A stretch of DNA of 64,000 nt from Phymorhynchus buccinoides (lineage: Eukaryota; Mollusca; Gastropoda; Neogastropoda; Raphitomidae): assembly GCA_017654935.2 (NCBI GenBank), contig CM065698.1, forward strand, positions 1-64,000. The letters are read 5' to 3'. Position numbers and translations under genes: made by a program. Positions 56,404-64,000 of this stretch are shown here, piece by piece. The notes under the pieces were generated by a model. The model did not search any database and was not told the DNA's origin. It saw only the letters and a program-made list of their open reading frames with translations. Position 1 is the stretch's first letter. Every line of letters starts with the position of its first letter.

Positions 56404-57338
56404 CCCACATACTGCCGGTCCCAACTGATTGTAGAAAAATCGGTATGTGGGACAAGTGATATAACTAGTGTATTGAGTGTGTGTCTGTGGTTGTGTGAGC
56501 CTGCGAGCTTGCATGCGTAAGTGCGTGCGTTCGCGCGCACGCACACATACACAGCCTACACACACGTACGCGGCACGCACACGCACGCATAAACACACGC
56601 CCGTATACACACGCGCACGCATGCACACACGACGCCAGTATACACACGCGCACGCACACATAGCGCGTACATACGCACAAACAAACACAACACACACACA
56701 CACAAACACTCGCACATACACATACACGCGCGCGCGCATAACACAAACGTACAAGGGGAGAGAGAGAGAGAGAGATTTCAGGGCCATTGCGATTTAATAT
56801 AAAGGGCTTGAATGTTAATAATTATAATAATGTCCAATCTGCAAACTTTGAATAGTAGAACACCGCGCTAATGAAGTAGGCCAACTGTTCAAGGGTGCGC
56901 TGCCTACTTAATGATTCTGAAAAATGTACCCCCCACCACCCTCCATCTCTCCAATTTGTGGGTGGGTGGGTGTGCGCGCGCGCGCGTGCGTGCAGTTGTG
57001 TTGCGTGTTTTGGATGTGGTGGAGTTGTGGGTGTAACATTGTGTGTGATTGTGTGTGTAGTCGCGTGCACGCGTGCACCTCTCAATCTCTATTTATTATA
57101 AATGTGTTTATAGAGAAATGTGTTTATAGAGGCAGAGACAAAGAATGGTTCATAAAAAAGATGGCAGAACTATTGCACTGTTTGTCAGTTCACTCAAATG
57201 CTGTATATGTTAATCAAAAAGAAGAACAAAGAGGGAGGGGGCAGTATGTGTTGTGAAAATCTTTGGCCAATAAAAATAATGGTATTTAGAACGGAAAATC
57301 TTCATTCTTCAAAATATATTTTAATCAGTCTGTAAATT
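56404..57338. other. CA/CG-rich microsatellite and unique sequence, no gene
   Basis: ACGC/ACAC-rich at 56,520-56,735, GA at 56,759-56,775, CG alternation at 56,974-56,986. AATGTGTTTATAGAG-type sequence is tandemly duplicated at 57,100-57,130. Confidence 0.7.
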
Positions 57339-57838
57339 NNNNNNNNNNNNNNNNNNNNNNNNNNNNNNNNNNNNNNNNNNNNNNNNNNNNNNNNNNNNNN
57401 NNNNNNNNNNNNNNNNNNNNNNNNNNNNNNNNNNNNNNNNNNNNNNNNNNNNNNNNNNNNNNNNNNNNNNNNNNNNNNNNNNNNNNNNNNNNNNNNNNNN
57501 NNNNNNNNNNNNNNNNNNNNNNNNNNNNNNNNNNNNNNNNNNNNNNNNNNNNNNNNNNNNNNNNNNNNNNNNNNNNNNNNNNNNNNNNNNNNNNNNNNNN
57601 NNNNNNNNNNNNNNNNNNNNNNNNNNNNNNNNNNNNNNNNNNNNNNNNNNNNNNNNNNNNNNNNNNNNNNNNNNNNNNNNNNNNNNNNNNNNNNNNNNNN
57701 NNNNNNNNNNNNNNNNNNNNNNNNNNNNNNNNNNNNNNNNNNNNNNNNNNNNNNNNNNNNNNNNNNNNNNNNNNNNNNNNNNNNNNNNNNNNNNNNNNNN
57801 NNNNNNNNNNNNNNNNNNNNNNNNNNNNNNNNNNNNNN
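57339..57838. other. Assembly gap, 500 N
   Basis: Placeholder length. It falls at the edge of the tandem array at 57,839-58,939, which probably caused the collapse. Confidence 1.
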
Positions 57839-58939
57839 AAGTGTGTTAATATTGGCACGTCCATTCGTAACTGTCACAGGTGTTAGTGGATGGAGGGAGG
57901 ACTAGGTGACAGAAATTGTGTTAATATGGCACGTCATTCTACTGTCATAGGTGTTAGTGGATGAGGGGAGGCCAGGTGACAGAAAGTGTGTTAATATGCA
58001 CGCATTCTACTGTCACAGGTGTTGGTGGATGGAGGGGAGGACCGGTGACAGAAAGTTGTTTAATATGGCACGTCATTCTCTGTCACAGGTGTTGTGGATG
58101 GAGGGAGGACCAGGTGACAGAACGGTGTGTTAATATGTCACGTCAGTCTACTGTCACATGTGTTAGTGGATGGGGGGAGGACCAGGTGACAGAAGTTGTT
58201 AATATGCAATGTCATTCTACTGTCCACAGGTTAGTGGATGGAGGGGGAGGACCATGTGACAGAAGTGTGTTATAATTGCACGTCATTCTACTGTCACAGG
58301 TGTTATGGATGGGGGGATGAACCAGGTACAGAAAGGTGGTGTTAATATGGGCACGTCATTCTACTGTCACCAGGTGTTAGTGATCGAGGGGAGGACGCCG
58401 GTTACCAGAAAGTTTTAATAATGGCACGTCATTCCTACTGTCACAGGTGTTAAGGGGAATGGAGGGGATGAAACGCAGGTGACAGAAAGTGTGTTAATAT
58501 GGCACGTCTTCTACTGTCACAGGTGTTAGGGGATGGAGGAGAGGACCATGGACAGAAAGTGTGTTAATATGGGCACGTCATTCTAACTGTCACAGTGTTA
58601 GTGGGATGGAGGGAGGACCAGGGTGACAGAAAGTGTGTTATATGGCCGATTCATTCTAACTGTCCACAGGTGTTAGGGATGGAGGGTAGACTAGATGTGC
58701 AGAAGTGTGGTTAATATGGCACGTCCATTCTACTGTCACAGGTGAGTTAGTGGAATGGAGGGGAGGCCACAGGTGACGAAAGTGTGTTAATTGGCACGTC
58801 ATTCTACTGGTCTACAGTGTTTAGTGGTGGAGGGGAATTAATATGGCACGTCATTCTACTGTCACAGGTGTTAGTGGATCGAGGGGAGGACTAGGTGACA
58901 GAAAGTGTGTTAATATGGCACGTCATTCTACTGTCACAG
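57839..58939 (+). repeat. ~72-bp tandem array copying an intron/exon boundary
   Basis: About 15 units. The consensus runs GTGTTAGTGGATGGAGGGGA, then GGACCAGGTGACAGAAAGTG, TGTTAATATGGCACGTCATT, CTACTGTCACAG. Many single-base indels between units look like uncorrected long-read error. The last unit leads without interruption into the exon at 58,940. Confidence 0.9.
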
Positions 58940-59108
58940 GTGTTAGTGGATCGAGGGGAGGACTATGCAGCAGACCTCCTGTGTCCTGAACTGGCCGCTG
59001 AGCGACAGAAAGCCGCCAGCCAGAACCCCAACAAGGCCTCAGGGGCACCGCAAGGGGGGCAGAACGCTGCTGTACCACCACCGATTGAGGAAGATGAACT
59101 GCCTACTA
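58940..59108 (+). CDS. Internal exon of an unidentified gene C
   Basis: The acceptor is CTACTGTCACAG (AG 58,938-58,939) and the donor GTGAGT after 59,108. The open frame is VLVDRGEDYAADLLCPELAA, ERQKAASQNPNK, then a Gly/Gln/Pro linker and PPPIEEDELPTS. It is polar, partly acidic and probably a disordered or linker region; I do not recognise the family. The first nine codons equal those of the tandem unit upstream. No neighbouring exon was identified to 59,996. Confidence 0.5.
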
Positions 59109-59996
59109 GTGAGTGATGTTTAATGGTATTTTTGGTGTTTAGAACCCTTCCACGGCCCCAGAAGATCCCCATTAGTCCAGTATTTTTAGGTAAATTATAT
59201 AAGGGAACCCAAAGAAAAATGTGATAGAATTTATGCTTTGCACACATAAAGTATAACCATCAGTGACTACTGCCTGAAAGGTCCCGAAAAATCCGACATC
59301 AGCAACATTTTCAAATATCACACCAAATATGCGTACCCTTTCAGCGTTCGCAGATGATCTTTTTTTTCTCTCAGGGAAAACAATATTGGTATTTAACTTG
59401 ATCCTTAGTTCAAACTTTTTATCTGGTGCACGATCTTATCAGGCATGGTAGACCTCCGCGAATCGCGGAAAATCCGCGAAAACAGTTTGAAACAAAATTA
59501 TTAAAAAATGCATTGAAATGGCTTGAAAAAGTGAACATTTCACTCTCATTTATTGAATTTGTATTGAATTTTTCTCGGCCCCCTGGACCCCCGGCCATTT
59601 TTCTTGAAAACAACTTTGCCCCCACTACCCTTGCCTGTCTTATGCATTGGAAGTTTAAACATCACTTTAAGCCATTTTAAAGATATTCAAAAACAGTAGG
59701 AAAGACAAAAATGTGCTTCAATACTTGAACATACTGGTAGCGAACAAGGACTGAGTAGGAGCTTAGACCACACACTTTTCAATGAGCAGTTGGTGGACTC
59801 AATGTCAGGGAATGAAACACCTGCTTCAAAGCCCCATTCCACCCCATTCCACCCCATTCCACCCCTTCCACTTCCTGGCCCTTAATATCTCACCCATCAT
59901 TTTTTTTTCTCCTTCACTAAAAGTTTTCCCTTATGTTATACATTAACCCCCCAACCAACATATCCACTCCCCACCTCAGCTCCCCCCCCCTTTCTT
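59109..59996. other. Intron or intergenic, no gene recognised
   Basis: A short CCATTCCACC tandem lies at 59,832-59,862. A dispersed-repeat-like block runs at 59,430-59,680 and is open on both strands but without domain character. Confidence 0.45.
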
Positions 59997-60039
59997 TTGA
60001 GTGCAATCTTTCAATCTTTTCTGTTGGTCAGTTTGTCAA

Positions 60040-60197
60040 CAGGAGTGATCGCTGATGATTCTGTCAACTGTGACGATGCATTCAGTGTGGGGATTGGCTC
60101 TCAAGAGGACATGATTAGCAAAACCTTTGCTGAGGTAAAGCGAAAGCGCAAGAACAGAGTCAAATCTCTTGTCTCGATGAACAACCCTGCGGTGGGT

Positions 60198-60240
<43 letters not shown>

Positions 60241-61665
60241 AAAATACAAAAAAAATGGTCATTCAACCACAGCAGATGCTGAATCGAATCCTTTCAATTC
60301 TGGACCCAAATTTAGCAACGTACTTGAAGTATGAGCTTGCACCCCGACCACCATCTCTCTTTGATGACACTTCAACGAGACGACCCACAAAAGCTGCATT
60401 AGCATCGCTTCTCTCATCACTTCTTCCACCTGAGCCTGCTGAGGTGCCTCAAGGCCCAGTTTATGTCATTGATGGAGGTCATCTTCTTCAGTGTTGTATG
60501 GCCGTGCCCAGCGACATACGCAGAAATCTGTCAGATGTATGTGAGGCACATTACAACTCACTATGGAAGAGCTGCAATTGTAGTTTTTGATGGTTATTCT
60601 GGCCTACCATCTACAAAGTCAGAGGAGCAGAGGAGACGAGCAGCAAAGCACACATCTGCTGACATTGATGTGGCTGGTCATATCAGAGCTACTGTGTGTC
60701 AGGCTGACTTCCTTGGCAATCGACACAACAAGCATGGACTCATACAAAATCTCAGTGAAGATCTTCAAGCTGCTGGCGTTCATGTGAAACAAGCAGTTGG
60801 AGATGCAGACACACTGATTGTGTCCGCAGCCCTCCATCATGCAACAGAGAGCCAGTCAGTGGTAGTGATAGGAACTGACACTGACCTCCTTGTGATCCTC
60901 GTGGCCAGAGCACCTCCTGATTGCAGCATCTGTCAGATCAACCCTGGGCATGGCAAGGTCCCCCATAAGGTCTTCAATGTGCCTGCCATTCAGAAGGCTC
61001 TTGGAAACATGAAGAACAACTTATTGTTTCTTCATGCTGCAACAGGCTGTGACACAACATCAGCGCCATACCAACAAGGAAAGAAAAAGGGCTACAAAGC
61101 GCTCAAATCAAGTGACCAACTGGCACAGACTGTGGCAGTCTTCAACAACCCAGAAACTGATGCAGGGGAAATTGCCAAAGCTGGTGAAGAATGTTTGCTG
61201 GCTCTGTATGGTGCCTCCAGTTTCCACAGTCTGGATGATTTCAGAGTCTCTGCGTTCAAGAAGAAGAATGCGAAAATGTCAACACACAGGGTTTTCCAAA
61301 TGGCACACACAAGGTTTTCCAAATGGCACACACAGGGTTTTCAAATGGCAAGCCTACCACCATCCAGTGCCGCTGCTCGTCAGCATTCCTTCAGGACTTA
61401 CTGCCAAGTTCAGCAGTGGATGAACAACAACATTGATCCAACCAAATGGGGATGGATTCTGTCCAATGGGTCACTGTTGCCAGTGTCAACTGATCTGCTT
61501 TCAGCATCGGAGAAAGTGTTGCGTATCGTGTCGTGCAACTACAAGGTTGGCTGCAAACATGGCTGCAGCTGCCGACGAGCAGGCATGCCTTGTTCCCCCA
61601 TCTGCAATTGCATGGGACTCTCATGCAACAACGCACTGGATCTGGATGCTTTTTTGGAAGATTGA
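60040..61665 (+). pseudogene. PIN/FEN-like nuclease-fold protein with C-terminal CXC domain, frameshifted
   Basis: Frame 1 (to about 60,490) has a basic start (AEVKRKRKNRVKSLVSM), a poly-Pro run from 39-40 C bases, and QPQQMLNRILSI to GPVYVIDGGHLL. After a one-base break the second frame continues VVWPCPATYAEICQMYV, VVFDGYSG, GDADTLIV, VVIGTDTDLLV and FLHAATGCDTTSAPYQQGKK. Its acidic residues (IDGG, FDGY, DAD, TDTD) suit a PIN/FEN-type nuclease fold. It ends in a Tesmin/TSO1-like CXC domain (CKHGCSCRRAGMPCSPICNC). Proteins of this layout are multicopy in many invertebrate genomes and probably mobile-element-borne; that last point is inference. A 23-bp tandem triplication (61,290-61,345) inserts extra residues before SLPPSS. 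Confidence 0.7.
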
Positions 61666-62273
61666 CTTGAGAAATGACAGGTTCTTGGCTGTCACTGAAG
61701 ATACGCCGTTACGACTCTGACTGCAAGATGTGGCTGACTTCTCTTCCTCTGTAACCTGTAGACATGTGGCACTTGCATTCCACAATTAAGTTACTGTGGC
61801 AGATGCTTTGGAAGACTGATTGTGATTTTGTTTGTTTTGGTTATTTTTTGTTGATGTTTGTTTTCAGACCAAAATTAACCCTTTCCGTTTTGACGTCAAC
61901 ACTGGTATGACGTCATATATGATTATTCTTCCGTTTGAAAGAGGTATTATTATGATGAAAAATGTCTTTGCTTCTGATTGTAAGTGATTCATGCACCAGT
62001 TTTTGTTTGAAATTGAAAGGCATTAAACAATCCATCCATACACCGTAAATATCTTACTTCGAGTTTCATAGCGGAAGTGCCTAAAAGGAATGCCTTCGAT
62101 TACTACGTTGCTGACATTGGATTTTTTTTTTACTTTCAGGGGTTACAGAATGGCCCTTCTTCTATTTATGTGCCAAAAATTAAAAGTATCACATTTTTCT
62201 TGACCCCAATACCTAATTAGACTGGACTAGAAGGCCCCTGTCCACAGGTACAGTGGAAGAAAGTAAGGACTAA
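61666..62273. other. 3' flank, no gene
   Basis: TTAACCCTTTCCG at 61,875-61,887 resembles the TTAA-MITE ends. Two TGACGTCA octamers at 61,891 and 61,908 lie beside it. Confidence 0.4.
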
Positions 62274-62937
62274 GCGGATGGGATCCGCTAATGGTTTCCA
62301 CAAGTATGTAGCGGATGGGATTCGCTAATGGTTTCAAGTATGTAGCGGATGGGATCCGCTAATGGTTTCCACAAGTATGTAGCGGATGGGATTCGCTAAT
62401 GGTTTCCACAAGTATGTAGCGGATGGGGTTCGCTAATGGTTTCCACAAGTATGTAGCGGATGGGATCCGCTAATGGTTTCCACAAGTATGTAGCGGATGG
62501 GATCCGCTAATGGTTTCCACAAGTATGTAGCGGATGGGATTCGCTAATGGTTTCCACAAGTATGTAGCGGATGGGATCCGCTAATGGTTTCCACAAGTAT
62601 GTAGCGGATGGGATCCGCTAATGGTTTCCACAAGTATGTAGCGGATGGGATTCGCTAATGGTTTCCACAAGTATGTAGCGGATGGGATCCGCTAATGGTT
62701 TCCACAAGTATGTAGCGGATGGGGTTCGCTAATGGTTTCCACAAGTATGTAGCGGATGGGATTCGCTAATGGTTTCCACAAGTATGTAGCGGATGGGATT
62801 CGCTAATGGTTTCCACAAGTATGTAGCGGATGGGATCCGCTAATGGTTTCCACAAGTATGTAGCGGATGGGGTTCGCTAATGGTTTCCACAAGTATGTAG
62901 CGGATGGGATTCGCTAATGGTTTCCACAAGTATGTGT
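62274..62937. repeat. 37-bp minisatellite with internal palindrome, 18 copies
   Basis: The unit is AGCGGATGGGATCCGCT plus AATGGTTTCCACAAGTATGT. AGCGGAT/ATCCGCT form a 7-bp stem around GGG. Variants GGATCC, GGATTC and GGGTTC alternate. One unit (the second) lacks CCA. Otherwise units are nearly identical. Confidence 0.97.
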
Positions 62938-63004
62938 GCACACTTTCATATTTCTTGCTTCCAGTTTTGTTGTTGTGGATCACGGATCAGTTTCCGTGGG
63001 GCAT

Positions 63005-63838
63005 TTGTGAAACAGCCTTACTCTAGTTCATGTATTTATGTTGATATCTGTATGTGTGAAACAGCCTTACTCTAGTTCATGTATTTATGTTGATATTTGT
63101 ATGTGTGAAACAGCCTTACTCTAGTTCATGTATTTATGTTGATATCTGTATGTGTGAAACAGCCTTACTCTAGTTCATGTATTTATGTTGATATTTGTAT
63201 GTGTGAAACAGCCTTACTCTACTTCATGTATTTATGTTGATATCTGTATGTGTGAAACAGCCTTACTCTAGTTCATGTATTATTGATATCTGTATGTGTG
63301 AAACAGCCTTACTCTAGTTCATGTATTTATGTTGATATCTGTATGTGTGAAACAGCCTTACTCTAGTTCATGTATTTATGTTGATATCTGTATGTGTGAA
63401 ACAGCCTTACTCTAGTTCATGTATTGATTATTGATATTTGTATGTGTTCATGTATTGATTATTGATATCTGTATGTGTTCATGTATTGATTATTGATATC
63501 TGTATGTGTGAAACAGCCTTACTCTAGTTCATGTATTGATTATTAATATCTGTATGTGTTGATGTATTGATTATTGATATCTGTATGTGTTCATGTATTG
63601 ATTATTGATATCTGTATGTGTTCATGTATTGATTATTGATATCTGTATGTGTGAAACAGCCTTACTCTACTTCATGTATTTATATTGATATCTGTATGTG
63701 TGAAACAGCCTTACTCTAGTTCATGTATTGATTATTGATATCTGTATGTGTTGATGTATTGATTATTGATATCTGTATGTGTTCATGTATTGATTATTGA
63801 TATCTGTATGTGTTCATGTATTGATTATTGATATCTGG
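63005..63838. repeat. Composite minisatellite of 49-bp and 31-bp units
   Basis: Long unit: TGTGAAACAGCCTTACTCTA then GTTCATGTATTTATGTTGAT and ATCTGTATG. Short unit: TGTTCATGTATTGATTATTG then ATATCTGTATG. Early copies are mostly long; from 63,420 short units predominate and the two interleave. Confidence 0.95.
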
Positions 63839-64000
63839 CCAGACAGAGTCTGGCACCACTAAAACAAGAGTACTGTCCCTTTAACAAGTATACTATTTTA
63901 ACCTATCTTCGCCTTGGCTTAAGGCTTTGTCAGACCAATTGACATAGGCTAGAACAACAAAAGCTGCATCAAAATGTTGTTATGTTCTGCATAAGTTATG
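63839..64000. other. Unique sequence to window end
   Basis: No gene seen. Confidence 0.5.

Noticed and set aside
61891..61915. Pair of CRE (TGACGTCA) sites as a promoter
   Set aside because: Two octamers 17 bp apart, but no gene start follows and the block looks like a transposon end.
62274..62937. CRISPR-like appearance (regular short palindromic repeats)
   Set aside because: Units are contiguous with no unique spacers and the DNA is eukaryotic; it is a minisatellite.

Overview
This is eukaryotic, intron-rich, repeat-rich DNA, most likely from a mollusc and probably a gastropod. The evidence is a GRL101-type receptor (LDLa and LRR ectodomain with a rhodopsin-like 7TM; the family was first described in the snail Lymnaea), very dense CA/GA/CT microsatellites, telomere-type TTAGGG motifs, and Ty3/gypsy, CR1/L2-like and RNase H-bearing non-LTR elements. 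Real host coding sequence is sparse and the rest is intron and mobile DNA. Species assignment is inference.

Region 1 (1-29,000) holds two related receptor genes on the + strand. Gene A contributes its 3' terminal exon (1799-3847): the end of one LDLa repeat, two whole LDLa repeats, LRRs and a complete 7TM domain. Gene B follows, with six exons whose splice phases I could chain without a break (9573-10007, 11252-11377, 12474-12853, 13153-13544, 24719-24804, 28470-29002). They encode CUB-like segments, LDLa-like motifs and a C-type lectin fold split over three exons. Gene B's last visible exon stops in mid-LDLa, phase 0, exactly where gene A's terminal exon begins, but no 7TM exon for gene B is found in this window. 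The introns hold TTAA-flanked MITEs, a pogo-like element nested in another MITE, a LINE 3' end, an RNase H pseudogene and two foldback elements with TTAGGG cores.

Region 2 (31,000-40,000) has a 500-N gap beside poly-G. A Ty3/gypsy pol lies on the minus strand; its integrase ends in a PHD finger and it has a canonical -1 slippery site after the gag zinc knuckles. On the same strand, 108 bp downstream of pol, is a Gly-rich/C2H2 ORF. On the other side, on the plus strand, is a TatD-like metal-dependent hydrolase ORF. A perfect 112-bp inverted duplication shows that the C2H2 ORF and the TatD ORF were once one reading frame. The likeliest reading is an internally inverted element carrying a C2H2-TatD third ORF; a host gene broken by a retroelement is the alternative.

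Region 3 (40,000-48,600) holds polypurine minisatellites, a U2 snRNA 5'-end fragment, a 5'-truncated LINE with an intact RNase H domain, a CR1-like RT fragment and microsatellites.

Region 4 (48,659-56,403) is one almost complete Ty3/gypsy element with 912-bp LTRs, a PBS, a PNMA-like gag, a U UUA AAC slippery site and pol. Its 3' third, including 309 bp of LTR, is inverted with a 150-bp inverted duplication. A CCCA target-site duplication bounds the whole element.

Region 5 (57,339-64,000) holds a second 500-N gap, a noisy ~72-bp tandem array that copies an intron/exon boundary and ends in a real exon, a frameshifted PIN-like/CXC transposon-type gene, and two tidy minisatellites.
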